64,000 nucleotides of DNA from Mesotaenium endlicherianum (taxonomy: Eukaryota > Streptophyta > Zygnematophyceae > Zygnematales > Mesotaeniaceae). Of this stretch, positions 23,284 through 34,403 are shown piece by piece (position 1 is the first letter of the stretch; each line of letters starts with the position of its first letter). The stretch is taken from contig WELA01001462.1 of the NCBI GenBank assembly GCA_009602735.1, forward strand, positions 505,914 through 569,913. Direction: 5' to 3'. Both the position numbers and the translations under genes were made by a program. The notes under the pieces were generated by a model. The model worked only from the letters and a program-made list of their open reading frames with translations, did no database searches and was not told the origin of the DNA.

Positions 23284-24035
23284 AATTTATGAAGACATGA
23301 CATGAATGAGTTAATCATCTCGTAATTGATTATAGTTTTTATTTTTCAAAAAGGAAATTAATTGTTCACTCTGCCCCTGCATGATGATTACTTAAAATAA
23401 TTTAATGATTTTCAGAATTTTTGTTTTGATAAAATATTTTCAACAAGCCAAGCACACAAGTAAGTGATATATTAAGTTTAAGATGTATGTGATATATGGG
23501 CACTTCACAAAGTCATACTATGTGAAGCAGTCCATTGAAACGCTTGTTGCATCATGCTTTTTTTGCACATTATATTTGGTGCATATTTGCTAAAATCTCC
23601 ATAAGATAGATTACTTCTTCAATGGGCCCCAAATTTTGCACATGTAGTAAGTACTACATACATATCCCTGGTTGAATTCCCATGCCCTAAAAACTAAGGC
23701 TTGTAGAGATATGAAGACCCAAGTTTTGCAATTTTGGCGCTAGACGTTTTGGTGTCAGTCGTTTCGATTCTTTCACCTAAAACAAAATCATCTTGAAAAC
23801 AAAAGATGTGGTTAGCATAATTGTGATGTAAGCTTTCCATATCTGTGCTCCATGGTATAATTGGAGTACTATCGTGATCACAAAAAAATTCAGGAGTGAA
23901 GGCAGTAGATGCGTCAAAAACTGTGAGTTACCGTGGACTATCTGGTGTTAAGACGTATAATTTCCAACTACACATACCTCACGTACGTGCTGTACGTTGA
24001 CACGAGTACGGCGTATACGGAACTTCAAACTAGGG
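23284..24035 (+). other. Right non-coding end of E
   Basis: AT-rich sequence without a recognisable gene between B and the right end of E. The last 70 bp are rich in CGTAC-type motifs and end CAAACTAGGG, the inverted terminal sequence of E. The TCAA at 24036-24039 and A2 protease sequence follow. Confidence 0.6.
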
Positions 24036-25486
24036 TCAAGCGGCTAAGATTGCCTACTGTCACCCAAGGGAATTGAAAAACATTTTTTGGAGATGCCTCA
24101 AGTATCCCGGGAGGAGTTATAACCAAGCCTATTGAGGGTGAGTTAGGTTCGGGCATTGCAGTTTTAACTGAAACGCTTACATTTGAGGTACTCAACACAG
24201 GCTTTTATGGTCTCGTGCTAGACAGGTTGTGGCTTAACAGACATCAAGCTAAAGTGTGTTGGAGCAGAGGTACAGTTTAAGTGAGAGGAGCCAGTGATGG
24301 GCAGACTAACTTGGCACCCACCAATGCTCTTCCTCTTGTCCTGTATGGATGGCAAATGAAGGAAAAGAAGAGGCTTCTAGGAGGATGCAAATTGCTGAAT
24401 GCAATGGAGTTCATCGAAAGCTGGAACTAGAAGGAAGACAGAATGTTCTGTCTGTTGCTGAAAGAGGTACCCCCTCAACCTGAAGAAGTGGTTGAGAAAA
24501 AGGTGAGCCCTCCGGAGCACCCTACTGCTGCAAAAATTGTTGCTCAGTATGATGATGTTTTTAACATGCCTCCAGGACTGCCCCCTAAGAGGGAGGTGGA
24601 TCATAAAATTGATCTGTTACCTGGGAGTCAGCCACCTTGACAACGCACTTATGACTTGTCTTATGTGGAAAGTGAAGAGTTGAAAACACAAATTGCAGAG
24701 TTGGAGGAGAATGGATATATTTCTCCCAGTAAATCACCTTATGGTGCACCCATCTTATTTGTTAAAACAAAGGATGGCAGTATGCAAATGTGTGTGGGTT
24801 AAAGAGCTCTGAACAGAATTATAGTAAAGAGCAAGTATGCTTTACCCAGAATAGAGGACTTCCTTGATACACTTTCTGGTGCTAAATTGTTTAGTAAGAT
24901 TAATCTCAAGAGTGGTCTTCATCAGATCAAAATTGCTGAGGGAGATGAACACAAGACTGCCTTCTGCACACAACTTGATGCCATTTGGACTGACTAATGC
25001 TCCTGCAACCTTCATGGGTGCTACAAATGACAATTTCAGACCTTACTTAGATAAGTTTGTGCAAGTCTTCTTGGATGACATTCTAATTTTATCTAAAAAT
25101 GAAGCTGAGCATGTTGAACACTTGAAGACAATATTGGACACTCTTTAAAAAAATCAATAAAATGCTAAAATGAGCAAGTGTGATTTCGTCAAGGAGAGTA
25201 TTAACTTCTTAGAACACATTGTCGGTAAGAAAGGCATAAGTGTGGATCCTAGGAAAGTGCAGACCATAAGGGACTGGCCAGTACCTCAATCTGTCTCAGA
25301 AGTTAAATCCTTTCTGGGGTTGGCTAATTACTATAGGAGATTTATGGAGAATCATTCCACAAAAACCAGTAAATTGACTGACCTTACTAAAAGGAACATA
25401 GGGTATGTGTGGAGGGAAGAGCAGCAAGCTGCCTTCCAGACCCTTAAAGATGCTCTGTGCTCTGCCCCTGTTCTCGCTGTGTATGA
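24036..25486 (+). pseudogene. A2 protease to reverse transcriptase remnant
   Basis: A2 resumes inside the protease (LPTVTQG segment), continues through the hinge (PPGLPPKREVDHKIDLLPGS), the reverse transcriptase ([42 protein letters not shown]) and stops at the start of RNase H (APVLAVYD), where the A3 LTR begins. Matches run along A3 and A4. It is broken in many places. Confidence 0.85.
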
Positions 25487-26205
25487 CTAAATGAATCGAC
25501 TTACCAAATAGGCGATTAACAATTAATGAAGATCTTTAAATCAGCAAGTAATCTTTATGGTATTTTTTGTTAATAGATTCAACAACAGCAGACAACACAC
25601 TAGCAGTGGACAATACTTGCAAGCCAAATGGAAGTAAACTAGCATCAATAACGCAATCAGTAAACTCATACATAAGCAAGGCTAGAAGACAGTGCATATC
25701 AATGGCTTCTCGCCTTGGATTCATATCTCTCTCCGTAAACTGTACAAGAGAATTGGCCTCGTCTTCAAATGCCGAACTCGAGAGTAATACCTAGCATATG
25801 TACATGGAATGAGTTTGCTGTTCAACGGCCAGTGCGATGGCACCGCCTACCCGGGAGTTAACCACGTTGGTAGGACCTCGATTAACCAAATCCACCGCCA
25901 TCTCCCATCATCCCGAATCGCCATCCATCCCAAGGATGTCATCTGGCCATTCATCTAGCACACTACACTTAGATGCATATCTAGGCAGTTCGCTGCTACC
26001 GAGTACGAAAGTCAGCTGGCTGTCAAAGAATGTGTCAGCAAGCTGACCTGAGTTGACTTCAGCCTGCTGCTCCCGGCTGAATCATTAATCCGATTATTTA
26101 ATGAAGTCCTACAGACTCAATATTGACTAAAGTTCAGCAGGCTGAACTTATTTAACTATTATATTTAAATGTATATTATATCCACCAATGTACTGATTCA
26201 TTACA
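25487..26205 (-). repeat. 3' LTR of A3 (family A)
   Basis: 719 bp, same ends as the other A LTRs. The purine tract (sense GTTGGAGGGAT) abuts it at 26206-26216, and the shared motif GTGTTGTCGAGGCGAC lies just inside. Confidence 0.9.
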
Positions 26206-26458
26206 ATCCCTCCAACGTAACAGGCCGTCGCCTCGACAACACTAACACTGGTTACATGGTCTTCCCCAACTGAAAGTACTGATCTTCCTCCCACCGCCTC
26301 TTGCTCCAACACTGATGCCTCACTATAGGGATCACTAGTAACAGTGTGCTGTCCCTCCGCTGTCAGCCTACTGCCCTTATGAGGGAGATGTTCCTGGGGC
26401 TCTATGGTTTGGGGGGCGAGACCGGGAGCCAAACCTCCTCGTTCTGTCATGGGGTCTC

Positions 26459-28055
26459 CTAAAGCCTGGGGTCTCCGAGTAAAAGGAACCAAGGGGAGAA
26501 CGCAATAACTGGACAATTTTCTCCTGCAAAGTCTAAAAATGAAGGGAGGCAGCCTTCTCCTGGGCATCCTTCAAGCCGACAGGTACATATACCGGCATCC
26601 CATAAGGATGTTGCATGACATGAGCCAAGGACACATGTCCTGTCTGCGAGGGAGATGCTGGCAGGCCTTTCCCTAGCAGCCCTCTTGTCTGCCCTGTCTA
26701 ACTGGGTCTCTGCGCCTGCAGATGGGCTCTGTCCTCTCGCAGGTCCCAGCCAAGTGATATCTTCCTCTTCAGCGAGCTGGTGCAGAGCTATGTGTGCCCT
26801 AGCCAACCCAGTCTTCTTCATTACAGGGGATGTGGCAGGTGCCTGGGTCACAACGGGGCTAGTGTCCTCTTCCTTGCCTTCCTCCTCTTCTTCCTCTGAC
26901 TCCTCTTCTTCCCTTGGCTCCTCTGAGACTGTTGGGGTCTCCTCTGTCAGCTGCTCCAGCTCTTCACGAGGAAAATACCCCAGTGACCTTCCCCTTTTGG
27001 ATGCTGGTGGGGGCTGTTGAGTCCTGACCGCATACAAGTCTATCTCTTCCTGCTTGCTTGCCCATTTGGCATAAGCGTGCTTCCCTTTAGAGAATGACTC
27101 TCGGGCCCTGCCCCTGTCCTCTCGCATTTCTTGGCTCATGCAGTCTCTTTCTCCATCCAGTCTTGGGTCCCAAGCTGCAATGTGAGGGGGCAACACTATG
27201 TTCCCCTGAAGGTCTGTTAGGAAATCTTCCTCCCCTGCCCTGTCATTTTGCTAGTCCCTCGTGTTAATGGTCGTCCACCGCCAATCGGTGGGCTTTTGGA
27301 AGAAGGCGGTCTGTCCTTTTCAGCGTACAGGGGTACCAATGCCCTGCAAAGTCCAGTTGAATGGTTTCCCTGGCTAAGAATTCCCAGCTCCTTCTCTCCA
27401 CCTTGTTATACATGGCCTTGAACCCGTTATAGGATGTAGAGTCCTTAAAGCTAACCGCGTCTATGGAGATCATCCTGATGATCCTATCTTTCCCCCAGAT
27501 ACCCGAAATCGATACAGCTTCTTCCTCATTCACGTGGGCCATTGCCTTGGCCTCTTTGACCGTATATCCTACCATCCTTGCATAATCGTGGTAGAGGAGG
27601 AGTCCTGTGCTGACCTCTATATACTTGTCAAAGTTCTCAGATGTCTCCCCTTCCCTCTGCAGGATGTTCTGCTGCAACTTACTGCGACTTCTCTGGGCAT
27701 ACTTGAAGGCCTCCTCCAGTAGATCAAAGCCCTTGCCCAGCACTCTGTAGCGGTAGCTGCTGATTCTCCTCTGTACTTCTTCTTCAGCCTGCTGCTTCCG
27801 CCTTTCCTCAACTTGCCTCTCCTCATTTGCCTTCTTGGCCTCCTCTGCAGCTTGTCTATCCAGTTCTTCCTGCCTCAACCTGGCCTGTTCCTCCTCCTCC
27901 TTCTTCGTTCGCGCCTCCCGCTGTTGTTGGAGTCGTGATTCCCAAGCGGAGATGGAGGATGATTTGATGTCGCCACGAAATTGCAAGTATTCTGCATCTG
28001 CCTCTTTCGCTCTTCTCTTCCTCTTAAGTTCCGACTTCTGAGTCATCCTGCTCAA
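26459..28055 (-). pseudogene. Accessory coding region of A3 between pol and 3' LTR
   Basis: Two long stretches read in the sense of the element. The first (27264-28055) starts MSRMTQKSELKRKRRAKEAD, then a long charged coiled coil of Glu/Lys/Arg/Gln (about residues 35-105), then a globular-looking part with YRVLGKGFDLLEEAFKYAQR and YHDYARMVGYTVKEAKAM. The second (26459-27196) is acidic, with EEESEEEEEEGKEED in a Pro/Thr/Ser-rich context and a segment EEDITWLGPARGQ. No signal peptide, membrane segment or envelope feature is seen. A4 carries a shorter version, so this belongs to the family. I do not recognise it; a nuclear or structural coiled-coil protein is only a guess. Confidence 0.6.
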
Positions 28056-28400
28056 TCATAAACACAATGAAGTTAGTGAAGTCATGGTACTTCGCCGCTA
28101 CTAAGTACCCTTGGTGGAGAAGAACGTGGTAGGGAGAGTTCCAAGTGTGTAATACCTTGTGTGAGTGAATAGAAGAGGAGAATTGAGTCAGAGAGAAAAA
28201 GTGAGTGTGAGCGCAGGTGAAGTGTGTAAAATAATTACATAAAAGCACACTCCCTCCAACTTAATTTGAAGGTGGGCTGCCTGTCACAACTGTCACTACC
28301 TGTCACTAACTGTCACGTTTAACTGTCACATTCCCCTCCAACTTACTTGGAGACAAGACCTCCTGTCAGCTGTCCAGGGCGACTAAAATGACAGTTAGGG
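28056..28400 (-). promoter_or_regulatory. Leader-like region with five GTGACAG boxes, family A (A3)
   Basis: Five copies of GTGACAG (plus-strand CTGTCAC starting at 28281, 28290, 28300, 28310 and 28323) sit about one helical turn apart. Two copies of a purine tract GTTGGAGGG flank the array. Towards the accessory frame there is a CT- and CA-rich stretch like a plant 5' leader. A4 has the same layout with three boxes (53694, 53703, 53713). This could be an internal promoter for the accessory frame. Confidence 0.45.
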
Positions 28401-28429
28401 AGGGGTGCTAGCAGCCCAGAGGTGGAACC

Positions 28430-29740
28430 GCTTCAACGCCCCTTTGGCATTGATCAGCTGGTCTTTAAATTCCCAAGTATCCCCAGAGGCATTGTAACCC
28501 TTCCATCTGACTAGGTACTGTTAGATGATCGACTGACAGAGCGAGCGTCTAAAATATCCTCGACCTCATTCTCCTCAGGGTCACCATCCCGGACAGCGGG
28601 GACCAGTCCCGGTTGGACACGTAACCGACCTGTGAACAGTGTGTCACCTTTTGATGTACGGTTTCAGGAAGCAGACATTCAAGACTCGCTGACCCTTGTA
28701 TTCTGCTGACATGTTCAGTTTGTAAGCATTCTGACCGACACGGCGCACCACCGAATATGGACCGACTCAGACTAGACCAAGCTTTTCCTTGACCACACCA
28801 GGCAGGTGTAGGTGTTGAGAATGCAATTTGACCAAATCGCCCTTAGAAAATGTCAGCTCTCGACGGTGTTGATTAGCGTAATTTTGTTGATTTACTTGGG
28901 CTTTGAGCAGGTTTTGTTGGACTTCTGACAGGGTGTCAGCAAACTCCTAGGTTAACTGGAGGGAGACCGGATTGTCAATCCCTTGAGGGTGAGTTGAAGA
29001 TTCCCCTAGAACGTCTAAGGGAGACTTAGGGACTCTATCCAGGCTCACTTCAAAAGGAGTCTTGCCCGCTGACGCGTGCACCGCCCTGTTGACCGCAAAC
29101 TGGATTTGAGGTAACGGGTTATCCCTATTGTCTTGTTTTTTGTTAATATATGCTCTCATCACCTCTTGCAGAACTCAATTAGTTCTTTCAGTCTGCCCAT
29201 CAGTCTGAGGGTGGTTTGCCGTGCTGAGCAGCTGTTTGGCTCCCATTAACCCCATTAAAGCTCTTCAGAACTTAGAGGTAAATTTTGAGTCTTTGTCTGA
29301 GATGATATTAGAGGGTAGCCCATGTTGGCATACTACATGGTTGTAAACTGTCTTGCTGTTTCGAGTGCAGTTACTTTGACAGTTGTGGGGATGAAAATGA
29401 CCATTTTTGTCAGCTTATCCACAACTACCAGTATCGAATCATGCCCATTGGCAGTTCGTGGCAGTGTTACCACCCTGTCCATGGATATTGTTTCCCAGCG
29501 TCCAGCTGGGATGGGCGGAGGTTGTAAGAGGCCCCCCGGTGCTGTGTGTCTAAACTTATTCCTTTGACACTGATCACATGACTTAACGTATTTCAAGACC
29601 TCCCGAGGCAATCCCTCCCAGTGATAATGTTTTGCCAGTTTGCCAACGGTTTTGGCCTGCCCCAAATGCCCACCCAATAAACTGTCATGTGTTTGACTCA
29701 GTAAAAGGGACCTTATTTCCAAGTTATTGGGAGTGACCAG
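28430..29740 (-). pseudogene. A3 integrase and chromodomain region
   Basis: Integrase zinc finger (HDSLLGGHLGQAKT, KSCDQCQRNKFRH), catalytic-core parts (TISMDRVVTLPRTANGHDS, VDKLTKMVIFIPTT) and the AVNRAVHASAGKTPFEV segment are present, followed by chromodomain-like sequence near 28430-28540 better seen in A4. The region is broken. Confidence 0.8.
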
Positions 29741-29799
29741 CTTCAGCCACTCAGACCCCTCGCTTAAGCTTATACCCTAGTGCAGTAGTTGGACGCACA

Positions 29800-31170
29800 C
29801 CATCAGTGGGGCTGGGCTCAAATGTTGGGTCAGAAAGGTAGGCTTTCCTAAGTTTGTTCAAGGAAGGATTTTTTCACCTTTAGTGAAGTGAGTGCACACA
29901 GGTTTTTATCTACAGCATACTGATTGAAGTTCCTTTCTAGCAATTCGGGTCTTCTAGAGAGTGCATCAGCAGGAATCAACTTCCCTGGTTTGTAGTCGAT
30001 CTGGACTTGAAACTGCTCCAGCATCTGGCTCCAGCGGTTCTCCCTCCTGGACAGCTTGGACTTCTTCTGGAAGTGAGTCAGAGCTAGATGATCTGTAATC
30101 ACCTTAAAAGCTTTACCATGTAAGTATGCTCTCCACTGTGTGAGCACATGAATGATAACTAGCAGCTCTTTATCATGCACTGAGTAATTAATCTCCGCTG
30201 GATTAAATTTCATAGACTCATACAACACAGGATGCCACGCCTCCCGTACCTTACCATCCTTTGTGGTTTTGTCAGCAGGCTGCAACAAAATAGCACCCAT
30301 GGCAAAGTCAGAGGCATCAGTAACCACCTGCACCGGTTTGCTGGGGTCATACACGGCTAGCACTGGGGCAGAACAGAGGGCATCTTTAAGGGCCTGGAAG
30401 GCAGCCTGCTGCTCTTCCCCCCACACATACCCGATGTCTTTCTTAGTAAGGTCAGTCAGTTTACTGGCCTTTGTAAAAATAAATCTTAATAAATGTCCTA
30501 TAGTAGTTAGCCAACTCAAGGAAGGATCTAATTTCGAAGACAGATTGTGGTACAGGCCAGTTCTTTATGGTCAGGACCTTCTTAGGATCCACACTGATGC
30601 CTTCTTTGCTGACAACATGGTCTAGAAATTCAATACTTTCCTTGAAGAAATCACACTTGCTCATTTAAGCATACAATTGGTTTCTTCTCAGGGTGTCCAT
30701 AACTGTCTTTAAGTGTTCAGCATGCTGAGCTTCATCTTTAGAGAAGATTAAAATATCATCTACAAAGACTTGCACAAATTTATCCAGGTAAGGTCTGAAA
30801 ATGTCATTCATAGCGCCCATGAAGGTTGCAGGAGCATTAGTCAGTCCAAATGGCATCAAGTTGTGTGCGGAAGGCAGTTTTTTGTTCATCCCCCTCAGCA
30901 ATTTTGATGATAACCACTCTTGAGATCTATCTTACTGAACACTTTAGCACCAGACAGGGTATCAAGCAAGTCCTCGATTCTGGGGAAAGCATACTTGTTT
31001 TACACTGTAATTCTGTTAAGAGCTCTGTAATCAACTCACGTTCGCATACTCCCATCCTTCTTCGTAACAAAGAGGATGGGTGCGCCATAGGGTGATAAAC
31101 TGGAGGAAATGTAACCATTTTCCTCAAACTCTGCAATCTGTGTTTTCAAGTGTTCTTTTTACTCATCGCT
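29800..31170 (-). pseudogene. A3 reverse transcriptase and RNase H region
   Basis: RNase H with VQVVTDASDFAMGAILLQPA, INYSVHDKELLVIIHVLTQW and ITDHLALTHF, then the YKPGKLIPADALSRRP segment. Reverse transcriptase with [16 protein letters not shown] and [14 protein letters not shown]. The order and motifs are Ty3/gypsy. The region is broken. Confidence 0.85.
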
Positions 31171-33601
31171 TTCCACATAGGACAAGCCATAAGTGCGTTG
31201 CCAGGGTGGCTGACTCCCAGGTAATAAGTCAATCCTATGATCCACTTCCCTCTCAGGAGGTAGTCCTGGAGGTATATTGAAAACATCAGCATACTGAGCA
31301 ACAATTTTTGCAGCAGTTGGGTGCGCCGGAGGTCTTACCTTTTTCTCAGCCATTTCTTCAGGTTGCGGGGGTACCTCTCTTAGCAGCACACAAAACATTC
31401 TGTCTTCCTTCTGGTTCCAGCTTTTGATGAACTCTATTGCATTCAACAATTTGCATCCTCCTAGAAGCCTCTCCTTTTTCTTCATTTGCCATCGATACAG
31501 GACAAGAGGAAGAGCACTGGTGGGTGCCAAGTTAGTCTGCCTATCACTGGCTCCTCTCACTTTGACTGTACCTCTGCTCCAACGCACTTCAACTTGATGT
31601 TTATTAAGCCAAGACCTGCCTAGCACGAGATCATAAAAACCAGTGTTGAGTACCTCAAATGTAAGCGTTTCAATTAGAACTGCAATGCCAAAACCTGACT
31701 GGACCTCAATAGGCTTGGTTATGATTCCTCCCGGGATACTTGAGGCATCTCCAAGGAATATTTTTCGATAACCTTGGGTGACAGTAAGCAGCCTTAGCAG
31801 CTTAACTAAGTCCTTATGGATGAAATTATGTGACGCCCCTCCGTCAACAAATGCCCTCACCTTCCTACCTGCAATTATGCAATGCAGTAGGATAGGGGGG
31901 ACTGTCTTTTCCTGACTTTTGTATTTTTCTCCTGACTTAGCAAAGAAATGTTGGACATCAGGTGGAACAAGATCATCCAAAGTGTGCACTCTCTGGAAAT
32001 CCATTTTGCTGATGGTCTCCTTTATCTGGTTGTCAGGCATGCATAGTGAATCCAGTTCAGCAGGACTCACAACACCTGCTACGAGGGCAGCTAGTGACGA
32101 CTCACTATCTCTAGCATCCTCACAGGCAATAGACTGGATTACTGACTGCTGCTGTCTTTTAAAGGCTGGTCTTTTCTCTCAACCTTTGGGACGTGCTTGT
32201 CTGGACACTGCTCTCTGAAGTGACCCGTCTGCTGGCAATGGAAGCAACAGATTTTACTGAGGCTGGTCTCGGCTTAGTCCTACCACCACCTCTTTCATAG
32301 CCGCCTCGAGGGAAACCACCTCTCCCTCTGGACTGCATAGCATTGTACTCTTACTCATATTCATCACCCTGATTATCCTCAGCCTGGTCTCCTTCAATTG
32401 CGCTGCTGGAACCGTGGGGCTTTTTGACAACCTTAGTCACCAAAGCATTACTCTGGCGCTTGTGATTGAACTGCTGCTGATCCCAGGCATCAGCATCCTG
32501 GATCAAGTCAGCAAGTTTCTCATACTTCTTTTCAGCAAAATGACCAGAGACTTCGGATTTCAAGCCATGCCTGAAGTTTGCTATCCTGTACCGCTCTGGC
32601 AAGTCTGGCTGCTTCATCATGTTCTCCTGGAAGTTTTGAGAAAACTCAGCAACTGAAGTGGTCTACTTCAGTGTCAATAGGATCATCGCATAGATACCTT
32701 TCTCCTGCTGGTTGATCACATCAAACTTCTCATGAAGTTTCTCGACAAACTCTACCCAAGTAGGGTCACCGAGTTGTTAGGCATTACGCTCTCCTTTCCA
32801 ATACAGCCACCAGTCTGCTGCACTACCTTTCAATAGTGCACCAGTGTGCCTGACCTTCTCCTAATCCGGCAGTTCTAGGTAGTTCTCCAGCCACTGCTCA
32901 ACATCAGCGAGAAACTTGATTTGGTAATACTTTTTGTTCCCCTCAGGTTCATAATCCTGGGGAGGTTTCGGCTTGGGCTTACTAGGCCCTCTGCCACCAC
33001 CACTAGTGGTTTGAGAACCCTGTTGATCTTTGTCCCGCAGCAGAGACATTATGATTCTCTTGTCCTCCTGTTGGGACTGATACATGCTCGCCATTTGCGA
33101 TTGCATTTGCACGAATAATGCTCCCAAATCCGCACTCTGAGGTGGGAGTCTAGCAAATGCAGCAATAGCAGTGGCATGATCTTGATGAGTAGTGTCCTCA
33201 ACAGTCCCTCTAGCTCCTGCAGCAGCAATTCCTGCCGCATTCAGCCGGTCACGAATTTGACCTAGGGGCACATTGAGTTGTACAGCAGGAGGTGGGTTTG
33301 GAACATTGGCCCTTGATGCCATAAGTTCTTCGACAGTGCGCTCGTCCGCTGGCTGTCCTTCCCTCCTTTCTGTATCTTCAGCAGCCTTTGCTATTCTGGC
33401 TTTCTACTCCTCAGCCTGCTGTGCTGCGACAGAGGCAATAGCAGTTGCGTCATCTGCAACCTCTCTTGCTGCAGTACCTGCCAGTGCTTCGGAATAGGTA
33501 CGTGTTCCCGCTACATGGCTTTCCGCCTGATTTTTGACATTCTCGTTATCCTGGTTCTCCATGTCTTGGGAGTTGCTAGTTTGAGACCTTGTCCTTATCA
33601 T
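31150..33601 (-). pseudogene. A3 gag and protease region
   Basis: Gag begins MIRTRSQTSNSQ at 33601 and contains the MASMYQSQQEDKRIIMSLL segment, the GGGRGPSKPKPKPPQDYEP linker and capsid-like blocks. The protease part has AFVDGGASHNFIHKDLVK and LGDASSIPGG, then VLGRSWLNKHQVEVRW. A zinc knuckle area is near 32230-32260. The region is broken. Confidence 0.85.
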
Positions 33602-33635
33602 ACAAAGAAGACTGTGATAATAGCTCCGATACTTC

Positions 33636-34249
33636 TAATACAAATTGACTTACCAAATAAGCGATTAACAATTAATGAAGATCTTTATATCAGCAAGTAA
33701 TCTTTATGGTATTTTTTGTTGATTGATTTAACAGAAAAAAGACAACACACTAGCAGTGGACAATACTCGCAAGTCAAATGGAAGTAAACTAGCATCAATA
33801 ATGCAATCGATAAACTCACACATCAGCAAGGCTAGGAGACAGTGCATATCAACGGCTTCTCGCCTTCGATTGAGATCTCTCTCAGTAAGCTGTACAAAAG
33901 AGTTGGCCTCGTTTCCGAATGCCCAACTCGAGGGCAATACCTAACATATGTACATGGAATGAGTTTATTGTTCAACGGCAAGTGCAATGGCACCGCTTAC
34001 CCGGGAGTTAACCACGTTGGTAGGACCTCGGTTAACCAAATCCACCGCCATCTCCCATCATCCCGAATCGCCATCCATCCGAAGGATGTCATCTGGCCAT
34101 TCATCTAGCACACCACACCTAGATGCACATCTAGGCAGTTTGCTGCTACTGAGTACGGAAGTCAACTGGCTATCAAAGAATGTGTCAGCAAGCTGACCTA
34201 GTAGACTTCAGCTTGCTGCTCCCGGTTGAGTCATTAAACTAATAATTAT
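33636..34249 (-). repeat. 5' LTR of A3, cut at its outer end
   Basis: It aligns with the inner 614 bp of the other A LTRs, next to the primer site (about 33622-33634). Homology stops at about 34249-34252, short of the family end, and unrelated host sequence follows. Confidence 0.85.
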
Positions 34250-34403
34250 ATGCCCTAACCCTCTGCATCTTTTTGCAGCTGCAACATATAACTTCGTGTC
34301 TGCGCCTCCAACTATTTTGGCACATTCAGTAAGCTGCATATTACTGAGGCCTATGAACTTAATTTCATGAAAACATAGACCCGCCTTTGTATCCTACTGC
34401 CTT

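Larger units (their letters stand above)
12974..24035 (+). mobile_element. E: piggyBac-like DNA transposon, with B nested inside
   Basis: E interrupts the protease part of A2. The left flank is TTAA (12970-12973) and the right flank TCAA (24036-24039), fitting the TTAA duplication of piggyBac with one later change. The right end read inwards is CCCTAGTTTGAAG; the left end has GCGCCTACTTTAAAA, an imperfect inverted match. piggyBac ends typically begin CCC. Both ends have CGTAC-rich subterminal sequence. Without B (6.9 kb) E is about 4.1 kb. It carries one broken transposase gene on the plus strand (about 14524-16288). The exact left end is uncertain by a few bases because the first element bases resemble the target. 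Confidence 0.75.
4930..25486 (+). mobile_element. A2: old family A chromovirus fossil, split by D1 and E/B, cut by A3
   Basis: Three blocks belong to one plus-strand family A element: 4930-5849 (5' LTR, primer site, gag start), 11482-12973 (gag, zinc knuckle, protease start) and 24036-25486 (protease, reverse transcriptase, start of RNase H). The gaps are filled by D1 and by E, whose target duplications match at the block edges. A3 begins at 25487 and no further A2 sequence is seen after A3. It is heavily broken and must be older than everything inserted into it. Confidence 0.85.
25487..34249 (-). mobile_element. A3: family A chromovirus, long copy, broken, 5' LTR cut
   Basis: A minus-strand element with, in sense order, a cut 5' LTR (33636-34249), primer site, gag (33601 to about 32080), protease (about 32070-31150), reverse transcriptase and RNase H (about 31170-29800), integrase and chromodomain (about 29740-28430), a leader-like stretch with a GTGACAG array (28400-28056), an accessory coding region (28055-26459), a purine tract and the 3' LTR (25487-26205). 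It sits in A2 and is broken many times. The accessory region between pol and the 3' LTR is the notable part. Confidence 0.88.

Noticed and set aside
26459-28055. An envelope gene in the env position of A3
   Set aside because: No signal peptide, membrane anchor or Cys pattern; the sequence is coiled coil and acidic tract.
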